A stretch of 64,000 bases of DNA, from the NCBI RefSeq assembly GCF_900101125.1, contig NZ_FNFL01000001.1, positions 1,116,001 through 1,180,000 of the forward strand, given 5' to 3'. Positions 52,570-61,722 of this stretch are shown piece after piece. Position 1 is the stretch's first letter. Every line of letters starts with the position of its first letter. This DNA is from Sediminibacillus albus (GTDB lineage Bacteria; Bacillota; Bacilli; Bacillales; Amphibacillaceae). The notes beneath the pieces were generated by a model. The model was not told the DNA's origin and searched no databases. It worked only from the letters and a program-made list of their open reading frames with translations. The position numbers and the translations under genes are program-made.

Positions 52570-53517
52570 CTACTCGTCTTCAAACATCGGTTTATAAAAC
52601 GAACGATTATCCATAGCAAATAAACGTTCCGTGAATTCACCCGGTTTTACCTTTTCTAGTGCACGGTTTAACATGTTCATCTTTGCATCCATCAAATCAA
52701 TTAAATGAAGGATTTCCGCTTCTCTAACTAGAGGAGGTTTCGGGCTTCCCCATTCCGCTTTTCCGTGATGGGATAACACCAAATGCTGGAGGATTGTCAC
52801 TTCCTCGCCTTCAATCTGCAATTCTCTTGCAGCCTGTCCGATTTCCTCTACCATAATCGGAATATGGCCAATCAGCTTTCCTTCCAGCGTATAGGAAGGT
52901 GTTGCAGCGCCTGACAGTTCTTTCATCTTCCCTAGGTCATGTAAAATGATACCAGCGTATATTAAGTCTTTATTCAGTTCAGGATACAGTCCTTTCAGGC
53001 TTTTAGCCAAGTCAAGCATTGATACTACATGGTAAGCCAGACCGGAAACATATTCGTGGTGGTTTTTGACGGCTGCCGGGTAAACGAGCAAGGCATCCTG
53101 ATATTTTTTCACAAAATAACGGACGATACGTTGTAAATTCGGGTTTTCCATATCAAATATATATTCGGTGAGTTTCTCCATCAACTGTTCTTTCGGTACA
53201 GGAGCCGTTTCGATAAAATCGGTGGCATGAACACCGTCTGTCGGCTGGGCTGGCCTAATTGATTGAATCTTTAATTGCGGGCGGCCGCGGAACTGGTTTA
53301 CTTCCCCATTAATTTTGACTAATTGCTCTTGTTGAAATGTTTCTTCATCTTCCGGGGTGGCTTCCCATAGCTTAGCTTCAATTTCCCCTGTGACGTCCTT
53401 TAATATCAGAGTCAAAAATGGCTTGCCATTACTGGCAACCCCTTTATTTGCTGATTTGATTAACATGAAGTAATCAAATGCGTCGCCGACACTGTAGTAC
53501 GCGATTCCTTTTTTCAC
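52570..53517 (-). CDS. yhaM: 3'-5' exoribonuclease YhaM
   Basis: 315 residues. N-terminal OB fold (about residues 10–100, [24 protein letters not shown]) and a C-terminal HD domain with [19 protein letters not shown] and [12 protein letters not shown] (metal ligands). YhaM trims RNA, and also single-stranded DNA, from the 3' end with Mn. The start at GTG 53517 is chosen by AGAGGAG 9 nt upstream and by agreement with the family N-terminus; a TTG two codons earlier is too near the site. Confidence 0.94.
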   Translation of the reverse strand: MKKGIAYYSVGDAFDYFMLIKSANKGVASNGKPFLTLILKDVTGEIEAKLWEATPEDEETFQQEQLVKINGEVNQFRGRPQLKIQSIRPAQPTDGVHATDFIETAPVPKEQLMEKLTEYIFDMENPNLQRIVRYFVKKYQDALLVYPAAVKNHHEYVSGLAYHVVSMLDLAKSLKGLYPELNKDLIYAGIILHDLGKMKELSGAATPSYTLEGKLIGHIPIMVEEIGQAARELQIEGEEVTILQHLVLSHHGKAEWGSPKPPLVREAEILHLIDLMDAKMNMLNRALEKVKPGEFTERLFAMDNRSFYKPMFEDE

Positions 53518-53582
53518 AAGCAAAGTCTCCTCTCTGTTTTTTCATTACGTTCAGTTTTTTTACATCGTTTTCCATGATATAG

Positions 53583-53613
53583 ATAAAACCCTTACCAACT
53601 ATTTCGGTAAGGG
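53583..53613 (-). terminator. Terminator between the GbsR-family gene and yhaM
   Basis: CCCTTACC/GGTAAGGG, 8-bp stem, 9-nt loop, followed on the minus strand by TTTTATC. It would separate yhaM from the upstream genes. Confidence 0.75.
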
Positions 53614-53651
53614 CTGCTTCATAACAAGCGATCAACCCAGCTGGAAGCGAG

Positions 53652-54203
53652 CTATCCTTCATGCTTGGGCACATATTGAAAGATCTCGCCAGACTCCACG
53701 ACTTGAATAAATTTCATCAACCATCTGTAATAGTTTTGCGCGTATTTAAGCCTTTCGATGTCACCTGTAATTTTCTGTTGTAACTCCTCATCAACGGTCT
53801 GTTCCTTCAGCAAAGCCAATTCATGAATGGCTTCTTCCGCTTCTTCAATGTTTGTTTCTGTATGGTGTCTCCATCTATTCCCAAACAACGAAGTGAACGA
53901 TTTATACCAATCTTCTTCCGATTTATATAAATCCTTCCTTACTCCTTTTTTGTAGGCAGGCTGAACCATTTTCATTTCCGCCAGCGACCTGACACCTGTA
54001 GACATGCTTGTCTTACTCATCTCCAAGGCATCGCGCATATCATCCAGAGTCATTGGCTCTTCAGCAAAATAGAGCGCTCCATACAATCGCCCGACAGATG
54101 AAGTAATTCCATATAAGTTCATGTTCTTGGCTATTACTTGAATAAATTTCTCAATGGTTTCTTCATATTCGGACCATTCTTTCGATATATCATTATTTGG
54201 CAA
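53652..54203 (-). CDS. Second GbsR/MarR-family regulator, between yhaN and yhaM
   Basis: 183 residues from TTG 54203, behind GGAGGG with 7 nt spacing. Winged-helix core: GRLYGALYFAEEPMTLDDMRDALEMSKTSMSTGVRSLAEMKMVQPAYKKGVRKDLY. It matches the paralogue at 47519 closely through SKTSMSTG and KKG-RKDLY but differs in length and tail. GbsR relatives respond to betaine or choline; the target here is unknown. It splits the yhaN–yhaM neighbourhood seen in B. subtilis. Confidence 0.83.
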   Translation of the reverse strand: MPNNDISKEWSEYEETIEKFIQVIAKNMNLYGITSSVGRLYGALYFAEEPMTLDDMRDALEMSKTSMSTGVRSLAEMKMVQPAYKKGVRKDLYKSEEDWYKSFTSLFGNRWRHHTETNIEEAEEAIHELALLKEQTVDEELQQKITGDIERLKYAQNYYRWLMKFIQVVESGEIFQYVPKHEG

Positions 54204-54268
54204 TGGTATACCCTCCAACAATTTATTTCGCCATTTTATCTTCAGTTATTTTATCATCCTTGCCATGA

Positions 54269-57220
54269 TTATGCTAATTCAATTACTTCAGGGCTGCCTA
54301 AATCAATAACTGGAACATCTCCGAAAGTATTTGCAATGGAACGATTGCTAGTAAATAAAATTACCTGCTGGTGCAGTGACGCTTGTTTGAGAATCTTTCC
54401 GAAAGTGCCTGCTCTCTTAGCATCGAAATGAACAAAAGCATCATCAATAAAAAATGGCATAGCATTTTCCGTTTCAAACATCTTACTTAAAGCCAGGCGG
54501 ATCGAAATATATAACTGGTCCGCTGTGCCTTTGGACAGTTCTTCCACACGGAAACGGAAACCATTGCCGTCGGCTACTTCAAAAGGCTGATTAAGGTTTG
54601 GCGGAATGATCTTCGTATACCTTCCACCTGTAAGTTGTGTAAAATATGCGGCCGCCGTTTCCAGCGTCCTTGGCAAATATTTGTGCTGATATGTTTTTTT
54701 GGTTTCTTCCAGTAGTTCTTTTGCGGTTTGATAAACGGCCCATTGCTTTATTTGCTGTTTTAGAACACCCATTTCACGATGAAATTGATGCTTGCTTATC
54801 GAATAGCTTTCCGATTTCTCCATCTGGGAAATAAGCGACCGGATATCGGACAGATTTTGCCTGCACTCGTCAAGTCGGGCCTCAGCCTCCGTAATATCAG
54901 CAGCAGTCTTTTCCAGCTCACTATAGACCTGAGCTTCTGTAGGCAGAGCCGCTAACGTTTGTTTGATTTCCTCGTTGGAAAACAAGCCAGCTAATTGATG
55001 GAAAAGACTGTCGGCTTTTTCTTCTAAAGCGTTTGCTTCCTGTTGTTTCCTGCCATTCTGTAAAAATGCTTCTTCGCTGTTTACATTGGCTGCTTTCCAT
55101 AGCTTATCCCTCTCTTGCTGGTAAGGTTTCATGCGGCTGCTGATATCCTGCTGTTTCTGCTCGTTTTCTGCTATAAGTTCCTTGTACTGGGCAATTTTAT
55201 GATTTATTTCCTTTTGCTCTTCCAAACGTTCCTTCAAATTATTAACATCTTCCATAAACTTTCCTGTGGAAGTCCACCCATGCTGTTTGTAAAAAGCAGT
55301 TACCTCTGCTGTGAGCTTGTCTATCTCTTGCTCAATATTGTCCAGCTCTGCTTGATAACGCTTGGCTGAGCGATGTTTCTCCAGGCACGCGGATAGCCTG
55401 TGATATAGCTTCGGCCAGTAAGCGGTGTCCACATCTGTAAGAAAGGGGTACTCTGTTAATTGCTGATCCACCCGCTGCATCAAGCCTTGTTGTTTTTCTA
55501 AAAAGAAGTTCTTTCTCTCCGTGATTTTCAAGAGCTCTAAGGCAGTCTGTTTATGTTCGGCTGCCAATTTATCCCTTTTGCCTAGCATTTCGTTATGCTT
55601 CTGCAGCTGCATGTCTGCCCGTTCCCATTCTTCCTGATTGATTGGCGGTGTGTGGACTGATTGATTGCCCTCCGGAAAATGCATGTCTAACATCCTTAGT
55701 GAACGCTTCGTCCACCAAGCTTGAAACAGTCCGGCAAATAGCAGGATTCCAGCCACAGTATTTAAGATAGCTGTTTCTGTAAGAAAAGCGAAAAAGAATA
55801 AGGCAGCTGCACCAGTCGACATCCATAGCATAGCTGCAAAGGAAATTTTACTTCGCTTTTTCCTAACCCTTTCCCATGAATTTCTTTGTTCATGGCTGAC
55901 TTCACTTTTCTCCCTGCTTTCTACCGCTTTGGCTAGTGCTTGTACTTGCTCGTCTTCAAGCAGATTTTCTGTTATGTTATTCTTTTCTGTTTCCAACGCC
56001 CGTTTCTGTTCTGCTAAGGCTTGTTCCTCCCGGTGCAGTTTGTCTATCTCTGCTTGCAACTGGTAATCTTCTTCTTTAATATTGTTCCACGTTTCTTCTA
56101 TATGGAAAGGGAATATCAATGTATCAAGTTCTTCCCGTTCGAGTCCCAGGTTGAGCTCTTCCAGCATCCGGCCAAGCTCTGACTCTGCTTCTGCTTTTTG
56201 CTTGGCTTGGAATTTAGATTGACTTAGCAGCTGTTGGTATTCCTCTCCTCTTGAAATTAATTTTTCTACTTTTTGCATGGTTTCTTCCGGCCAAGTATCC
56301 TGCTGAAACCCTGATAATTTTTGATGGTATTTTTGCAGGCTGCTCTCCAATACCGACAGCTCACTTTTCAAAGGAAATAATTGTTCTTGAAGCGCTTCAT
56401 ATCTTGTAATACCATTCTCCGGAAATTCAAGCGTTTCTGGCAGATCCGCAAGCTTTCTTTCTGCTTCGGAAAGCTGGTGCAGCAACGGTAATGCCTGAAT
56501 CAATTTTTCCTGCTTTGATTTCTCTGATTTTAAGGAATCCATTAACTTTTGCCTATGGTGAATTTCGTTTACATAATCAGACTCCGCCATTTTTTTCTGA
56601 TAATAGGTATCCTCTTGTTCCTGCAGCTTTGTAAGCTCTGCCTCTATCTCCTGAAGTTTTTTCAACTGGCTGTTTATTTGCGGATTTTTCCCCTGTGGCT
56701 TAAATCGTTTATCCAGTTCATTATCGAGTTGCTTTTCCACCGCATATATCTTGTCTGTACCTGTCATTCCAACGCCGAGCAGTAGTTCACCAAGATCTTC
56801 CTCGTTAATGGAGTGCAATTTAGTCAAATCGTCAGCGTCAAAGGAAAATACAGATTGGAACTGGTCCCGATTGATTCCTTTTAGCAGCTGCCTTAGCCAG
56901 TCTTCTCCTAACACGGTGCCATCCTCCAGATAGCAAACTGCCTCTCCGTTTTGCTTCTCATGAATCCTTTCAATGTAGAAGGTCCCGTTTTCTTCGGTAA
57001 ACACCTTCAAACGTCCGCCAATTCTTCCGCCCGTTTTGGGACGGAGCTGTTTTCTTGCCTTAGGCGGAAGGCCAAATAAGATAAACAATAAAAACAGCCT
57101 GATAGTTGATTTACCTGACTCATTATCTCCACTAATGACAAATAAATTATCGCTCGGAAAATCTATTTGAAAGTCCTGCCATTTCCCGAATCCATAGATG
57201 TGCACTTCCAACAGTTTCAC
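54269..57220 (-). CDS. yhaN: SbcC-like ATPase YhaN with a membrane hairpin
   Basis: 983 residues. Walker A GDNESGKST (Lys37), Walker B FFIDDAFVHFD near the C-terminus, and long coiled coils between. Two adjacent membrane-like segments at about residues 460–480 and 485–503 (ISFAAMLWMSTGAAALFFFAF and ILNTVAGILLFAGLF) interrupt the coiled coil, so the protein is probably membrane-tethered, unlike SbcC. GTG start at 57220 behind GAGGTGA. It follows yhaO by 9 nt; the two resemble an SbcCD-type nuclease pair. Confidence 0.9.
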   Translation of the reverse strand: MKLLEVHIYGFGKWQDFQIDFPSDNLFVISGDNESGKSTIRLFLLFILFGLPPKARKQLRPKTGGRIGGRLKVFTEENGTFYIERIHEKQNGEAVCYLEDGTVLGEDWLRQLLKGINRDQFQSVFSFDADDLTKLHSINEEDLGELLLGVGMTGTDKIYAVEKQLDNELDKRFKPQGKNPQINSQLKKLQEIEAELTKLQEQEDTYYQKKMAESDYVNEIHHRQKLMDSLKSEKSKQEKLIQALPLLHQLSEAERKLADLPETLEFPENGITRYEALQEQLFPLKSELSVLESSLQKYHQKLSGFQQDTWPEETMQKVEKLISRGEEYQQLLSQSKFQAKQKAEAESELGRMLEELNLGLEREELDTLIFPFHIEETWNNIKEEDYQLQAEIDKLHREEQALAEQKRALETEKNNITENLLEDEQVQALAKAVESREKSEVSHEQRNSWERVRKKRSKISFAAMLWMSTGAAALFFFAFLTETAILNTVAGILLFAGLFQAWWTKRSLRMLDMHFPEGNQSVHTPPINQEEWERADMQLQKHNEMLGKRDKLAAEHKQTALELLKITERKNFFLEKQQGLMQRVDQQLTEYPFLTDVDTAYWPKLYHRLSACLEKHRSAKRYQAELDNIEQEIDKLTAEVTAFYKQHGWTSTGKFMEDVNNLKERLEEQKEINHKIAQYKELIAENEQKQQDISSRMKPYQQERDKLWKAANVNSEEAFLQNGRKQQEANALEEKADSLFHQLAGLFSNEEIKQTLAALPTEAQVYSELEKTAADITEAEARLDECRQNLSDIRSLISQMEKSESYSISKHQFHREMGVLKQQIKQWAVYQTAKELLEETKKTYQHKYLPRTLETAAAYFTQLTGGRYTKIIPPNLNQPFEVADGNGFRFRVEELSKGTADQLYISIRLALSKMFETENAMPFFIDDAFVHFDAKRAGTFGKILKQASLHQQVILFTSNRSIANTFGDVPVIDLGSPEVIELA

Positions 57221-57229
57221 TAGATCACC

Positions 57230-58462
57230 TCACTTCTTGAGTAGTTGGGTCAGCAGCAAATCACGCGCTTCATCTTTGATTTGCTCTTCCTCTTGCTCTG
57301 TAAATGGCTCTGAAAATTTTCTGGCCTGCCGGTGACGCAGCAGCGGCTGTAAATACTGCTGAATATTATCCGTGTCATTAAATAACCGTACAAGTTCCCC
57401 AGCAAAATGATTGCCTTTTTGTAACTCTTCTTTGCTCCAGCTTTTTGTCACATATAAGTCGTATCCTTGGATGAGTGTCCACTTATCCCCGAAACGATTA
57501 CTATCATTTACATAATCGACCGCATCTTCGAAATATCCAGCTTGCTGCCACTCCACGTGCATCGGCCGGTCACTAGTAAAGGTCACATGGAGAATCGACC
57601 TCCCAAATGTCTGTCTGCACTGAGATAGGCTGCGCTCGATTACCGGTTCTAAATCTTGAGCATCTTTACAAGCTGAAACATCCAGCTCGATATTTTCAAA
57701 TCTAATTTGCTGTAACGGGAAAAATTGCAAATCAGCATTTTCCTTATCGAGCTCCACGTAATAACAGCCTTTCGGGCCTGTTTCTTTTTTAGATCTCCCC
57801 TGAATATTGCCGGGATACACAATCGGCGGCTGCTGCTTTAGTAATTCACGGGCATGGATATGCCCAAGAGCCCAGTAGTCAAAGTTCTTACCTGTTAAAT
57901 CACTGATTTTAAAAGGAGCATATACATCGTGATCGGAATTGGTATGAATGCTGCCATGCAGCATACCGATATGAAAAGGAGCATCACCAGCGGCAGTAAA
58001 TTCTTCTGTTTTATTTTCATGGACTGCCCGTTCCCGGTAGCTAAACCCATAGATATGAGCTGCTGTTTTGCCATTTTTGATAAACGGGATACAACTCACT
58101 TTTTGGTCGGTAAATACGTGGACATTCTTCGGAAATTGATCGACAAAGTCGTTTCCGCTGGTAGAATCATGATTGCCATAGGATAGAAAAACAGCAATAT
58201 CATGCTTTTCCAGATTTTCCAGTGCTTTTCTAAATTGCATCCGTGCTTTAAGACTTTGCTTGTTATCATCGAAAACATCCCCCACTATTAGCACAAAATC
58301 TACTTGTTTCTCAATGGCCAGCTCGGTAAGTGCCCGTAAAGAAGCAAACGTGCTGTCCCTAATCTGTTCAAAGGCTGAATTCGGCACATGTCCCAATCCC
58401 TTGAATGGGGAATCTAAATGTAAATCTGCACAATGTATGAATGACAGGCTATTATTTTCCAT
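57230..58462 (-). CDS. yhaO: SbcD-like metallophosphoesterase YhaO
   Basis: 410 residues. Calcineurin-like phosphoesterase motifs in order: CADLHLDSP (DxH), IVGDVFDD (GD), SYGNHDS (GNH), MLHGSIH and GHIHAR. The C-terminal part is a specific extension. Predicted nuclease subunit for YhaN in DNA repair; activity is inferred from SbcD/Mre11 relatives. AAAGGA precedes the ATG. A LexA-like box lies 55 nt upstream. Confidence 0.93.
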   Translation of the reverse strand: MENNSLSFIHCADLHLDSPFKGLGHVPNSAFEQIRDSTFASLRALTELAIEKQVDFVLIVGDVFDDNKQSLKARMQFRKALENLEKHDIAVFLSYGNHDSTSGNDFVDQFPKNVHVFTDQKVSCIPFIKNGKTAAHIYGFSYRERAVHENKTEEFTAAGDAPFHIGMLHGSIHTNSDHDVYAPFKISDLTGKNFDYWALGHIHARELLKQQPPIVYPGNIQGRSKKETGPKGCYYVELDKENADLQFFPLQQIRFENIELDVSACKDAQDLEPVIERSLSQCRQTFGRSILHVTFTSDRPMHVEWQQAGYFEDAVDYVNDSNRFGDKWTLIQGYDLYVTKSWSKEELQKGNHFAGELVRLFNDTDNIQQYLQPLLRHRQARKFSEPFTEQEEEQIKDEARDLLLTQLLKK

Positions 58463-58516
58463 CTTTCAGAATCCTTTCCTATACTTGCTAGTTTTTATTT
58501 TAGCAAAATAAAAAGA

Positions 58517-58530
58517 CGAATGCACGTTCG
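58517..58530. promoter_or_regulatory. LexA-type SOS box upstream of yhaO
   Basis: CGAATGCACGTTCG fits the Gram-positive LexA consensus CGAAC-N4-GTTCG except for T at position 5. It lies 55–68 nt upstream of the yhaO ATG and just upstream of a −10-like TAAAAT on the minus strand. As I recall, the yhaONM unit of B. subtilis is LexA-controlled. Confidence 0.65.
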
Positions 58531-58552
58531 TTCCCTGAATCTTCGTCCGCTG

Positions 58553-58585
58553 CAAAAAAAATAAGCTGCTCCCTCAAGAGCAGCT
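58553..58585 (-). terminator. Terminator of yhaQP
   Basis: AGCTGCTC/GAGCAGCT, 8-bp stem, 6-nt loop, then TTATTTTTTTT on the minus strand. Confidence 0.85.
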
Positions 58586-58594
58586 AAAGTGGTA

Positions 58595-59845
58595 TTAAGA
58601 TCTTTTAGATAATTGCAGTGCTTTTTTGAAGTCTTTCAAAGAGGAAGCACGGCCATACATCAACACGCCGCCGCGATAAACTCTGGCGCCCAATGCCGCT
58701 AATAAACCGATGGATGCTACCATGATGCCTATTGATAAGGCTACTTCCCATGCTGGTACATCGAGCATGCCAACTCTTAAGAACATTAGCATAGGCGTAA
58801 AGAATGGGATAAAGGAAGTAACAGTCACAAAATTCGATGCAGGTACATTCAAGCCAAACATAGCGATAAAGAAAGCAATCATGATTAAAAAGATCATTGG
58901 CATCATCAGCTGCTGGACATCTTCTATTCTGCTGACCAGTGAACCAAGCATCGCTGCCAATGTTGCGTAAAGCAAGTAACCAAGAATAAAGAACACAATC
59001 GCATAGATAAACGTGGATGGCGTTACATCAGAAATGCCAAAGTATTCAAACACCCCACCGGTCATCTCATCCTGCTTTTGTGTAATCATTAAATAACCAA
59101 CAACAACGAACAAACCTACTTGTGTTAAACCGAGCAGTGCTATCCCCAGTATTTTGGCAAACATTTGACTGACAGGAGATGCACTTGATATTAGTATTTC
59201 CATAACGCGGGAAGTTTTTTCATTCGCGATGTCCATGGCAATCATATTACCGTAAGTTATTACAGAAATGTATAACATGAACAGGATGATATAAACCAAT
59301 CCCCGGGCTTCGCTTAATTCTTCCTCCGTCTTGGCAGTTTCCTGCAGGGCAATTGTTTCAAAAGGAACAGGCTCATAGATTTTTTCCAACGCTGCCTGAT
59401 CAATCCCCGCATCTGTTGTGGCCATGGCTACCTTGATTTGCTGCATTTGCTGCTGCAGGTTTTCACTCAAGCTTGAGGAAGCAATTTGATTCGCATAAAA
59501 TTCAGCTTCCGGAAGATTTTCTTCGTTCATCGAAATAGACAGAAATGCTTCGTATTCTCCGTCCATAACTTCGTCTTTCGCTTCTTCGGCAGTTCCTTCA
59601 TAGGAACGCAGCACCACATCTTCTGACGTATTTGCCACGCTTTCCTGTAATGGTGTGAATACTGTATCTGTCTCGTCCAGGACTGCCACTACTTGATCTT
59701 CCTCATTATCAAACAAGCCGATAATTGATTCAAGATTGGCCAAGCCAAAAATAAACACTAACGCTATAATATTTGTAATCAAAAAGGACTTCGTCTTAAA
59801 TCGGGTAATATATGTATGTGCAAGGACAATCCAAAATTTATTCAT
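58595..59845 (-). CDS. yhaP: ABC-2 type transporter permease YhaP (NatB-like)
   Basis: 416 residues. One N-terminal helix (about 18–38), a large extracytoplasmic domain of roughly 140 residues, then five to six helices. EKTSRVMEILISSASPVSQMFAKI is the NatB/ABC-2 signature. NatAB relatives export sodium or act in stress efflux; the substrate of YhaQP is unknown. ATG 59845 follows AAAGCAGGTG and overlaps the end of yhaQ by 8 nt, so the two are coupled. Confidence 0.88.
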   Translation of the reverse strand: MNKFWIVLAHTYITRFKTKSFLITNIIALVFIFGLANLESIIGLFDNEEDQVVAVLDETDTVFTPLQESVANTSEDVVLRSYEGTAEEAKDEVMDGEYEAFLSISMNEENLPEAEFYANQIASSSLSENLQQQMQQIKVAMATTDAGIDQAALEKIYEPVPFETIALQETAKTEEELSEARGLVYIILFMLYISVITYGNMIAMDIANEKTSRVMEILISSASPVSQMFAKILGIALLGLTQVGLFVVVGYLMITQKQDEMTGGVFEYFGISDVTPSTFIYAIVFFILGYLLYATLAAMLGSLVSRIEDVQQLMMPMIFLIMIAFFIAMFGLNVPASNFVTVTSFIPFFTPMLMFLRVGMLDVPAWEVALSIGIMVASIGLLAALGARVYRGGVLMYGRASSLKDFKKALQLSKRS

Positions 59846-60737
59846 AGGAAGCACCTGCTTTCTCGATAAAGATATCATTTAACGATGGTTCCTCTAATGC
59901 GAATTTTCTAATAAACCCTTTTCCGTCCAACGATGTGAAAATTTGTTGGGATACTTCTTCTTTCTCTATTTGTAATTCACAGCCTTCGCTCGTTGCTTTA
60001 TAATTTACTACTCCAGGGAGACCTTGCAGAAACTCTAAATCGAAGTCTGCATGAATGAACAAGTTCTTTTTGCCAAAACTTCTTTTGATTTCCTTTAGAG
60101 ATCCATGTACGACAGGGCTGCCGTTTTGCATTATACATAAGTACTCACAGAGTTCCTCTACATGCTCCATCCGATGGGAAGAAAACACAATTGATGTTCC
60201 TTGCTTTTTCAAATCGACTACTGCTTGTTTAAGCATCTCTACATTGACTGGATCAAGGCCTGAGAAAGGCTCATCCAAAATAAGCAGCTTGGGACGATGA
60301 ATCACCGCCGATATAAATTGGATTTTCTGTTGGTTCCCCTTCGAAAGTTCCTCAACTTTTTTGTCCAGATAATCTGGCACACGGAATTTTTCCAGCCATC
60401 CTTTTAATTCTTCAATCACATCATTTTTCTGCATACCGCGCAGCTTACCAAGATAAACTAATTGATCCTTCACTTTTAGCTTTGGGTACAAACCTCTTTC
60501 CTCCGGAAGGTAGCCAATCAAATCGCTATTGTTGTAGTTGATTGCATTGCCATTCCACGAAATATTTCCCTCCGTAATATCCAAGAGACCGAGAATCATC
60601 CGAAACGTAGTCGTCTTACCAGCCCCATTGGCACCAAGAAACCCGAAAATCTGGCTCTCGGGAATCTCAAGCGACAAATTATCAACAGCAGTGAAATTTC
60701 CAAACCTTTTCGTTACATTACTCATTTTTAATGACAT
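59838..60737 (-). CDS. yhaQ: ABC transporter ATPase YhaQ (NatA-like)
   Basis: 299 residues. Walker A GANGAGKTT, signature ELSKGNQQKIQF, Walker B LLILDEPFSGLDP and H-loop FSSHRM. The C-terminal 70 residues form the small extra domain seen in NatA-type ATPases. ATG 60737 is behind GAGAGGAG (7 nt); an earlier ATG has no site. Forms yhaQP. Confidence 0.9.
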   Translation of the reverse strand: MSLKMSNVTKRFGNFTAVDNLSLEIPESQIFGFLGANGAGKTTTFRMILGLLDITEGNISWNGNAINYNNSDLIGYLPEERGLYPKLKVKDQLVYLGKLRGMQKNDVIEELKGWLEKFRVPDYLDKKVEELSKGNQQKIQFISAVIHRPKLLILDEPFSGLDPVNVEMLKQAVVDLKKQGTSIVFSSHRMEHVEELCEYLCIMQNGSPVVHGSLKEIKRSFGKKNLFIHADFDLEFLQGLPGVVNYKATSEGCELQIEKEEVSQQIFTSLDGKGFIRKFALEEPSLNDIFIEKAGASYE

Positions 60738-60911
60738 ACAACATCTCCTCTCCATCTAACCTGTACGGTTACCTTTCAAAAAAAGTTTCTTTTTTATTAT
60801 ATCTTTAACTTCAACACGGGTATAGGTTTAATTAAGTGTTCTTTTTATAAAGGAGTTTTCGGATAAGTGAAGAATACTTTAGTGGCAAAGAAGAAATTAG
60901 GAGGGGTACCC

Positions 60912-61097
60912 ATGAAAGCTTATGTACTAACAGTTTTTGATACAGATGGAAAAAAACTGATGGAGGAATCATTTGAAGCAGAAAATGACAAGGATGCGGA
61001 AAAAATCGGCACTAACCGCCTGGAAGATGAAAAATATAGTGACTTTACGCATAGATGCGTATCGCCTGACGGCAAACTTGTTCTATTCCACCGTTGA
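60912..61097 (+). CDS. yhzD: YhzD-like small protein
   Basis: 61 residues, soluble. KAYVLTVFDTDGKKLMEESF and THRCVSPDGKLVLFHR match what I remember of B. subtilis YhzD. A mixed charged helix fills the middle. Function unknown. AGGAGGGG lies 5 nt before ATG 60912; the in-frame upstream start at 60867 is not needed. Single gene between divergent yhaQ and convergent yheA. Confidence 0.68.
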   Translation: MKAYVLTVFDTDGKKLMEESFEAENDKDAEKIGTNRLEDEKYSDFTHRCVSPDGKLVLFHR

Positions 61098-61133
61098 GCT
61101 TTATAATCCGTAGGATAGAACGCGTATTAATTT

Positions 61134-61184
61134 CAGAAAAAAAGCCTTTCAAGCTGCCATAACAGACCGGGCAGCTTGAAAGAC
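61134..61184 (-). terminator. Terminator of yheA
   Basis: CTTTCAAGCTGCC/GGCAGCTTGAAAG on the minus strand, about 13 bp, then a run of seven T. Confidence 0.88.
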
Positions 61185-61194
61185 TGTTGATACT

Positions 61195-61551
61195 TTATTG
61201 TTCTTGTTCTGGAGTTCCGTACAGCTCTTCCAACGGTTTCGTGATAATACGACTTACGTCGTTAATCATTACGTTAAGACGCTGTTCTTCCTCCATAAGC
61301 TTGGAAATTTCAGTGTGCTGCTGTACTAGTTCCACAACACCTTTCGCTTTTTCAACTTCTTCTTCTGAAATCTCCTGGCCTTGCATTTGTTTCTCTTGTA
61401 GTTGCATCTGTGTATTACGGAAGTCCTCGAACATTTTCTTTGCCGATTCATCGGCCATTACCTTATCATAAGCAGCTTTCAGCCCTTTAAATTCATCACT
61501 TTCGCGAATTGCCTTCTCTAAATCATAGGCACTATCATAAATGTTTGCCAT
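61195..61551 (-). CDS. yheA: YlbF/YmcA-family protein YheA
   Basis: 118 residues, all-helical. DLEKAIRESDEFKGLKAAYDKVMADESAKKMFEDFRNTQMQLQEKQMQGQE is the typical Com_YlbF fold, an alpha-helical hairpin. YlbF and YmcA form the Y-complex for RNase Y maturation; the role of YheA itself is not known. TAGGAGG precedes the ATG. Confidence 0.85.
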   Translation of the reverse strand: MANIYDSAYDLEKAIRESDEFKGLKAAYDKVMADESAKKMFEDFRNTQMQLQEKQMQGQEISEEEVEKAKGVVELVQQHTEISKLMEEEQRLNVMINDVSRIITKPLEELYGTPEQEQ

Positions 61552-61722
61552 TATTAAAAATCCTCCTATTCATTGCGTTCACACGCTACTCTTTTCTCAC
61601 TATAACAAACGTAAAAAGCAATGTATAGTAATAGGGATATGTTGCGTCCGACCATTGAAACCAACTGTTTTTTCTGCTAATCCTTCGGAGTTCTGGTCAG
61701 CGGGCTCCTTTCTAACTGCCTT

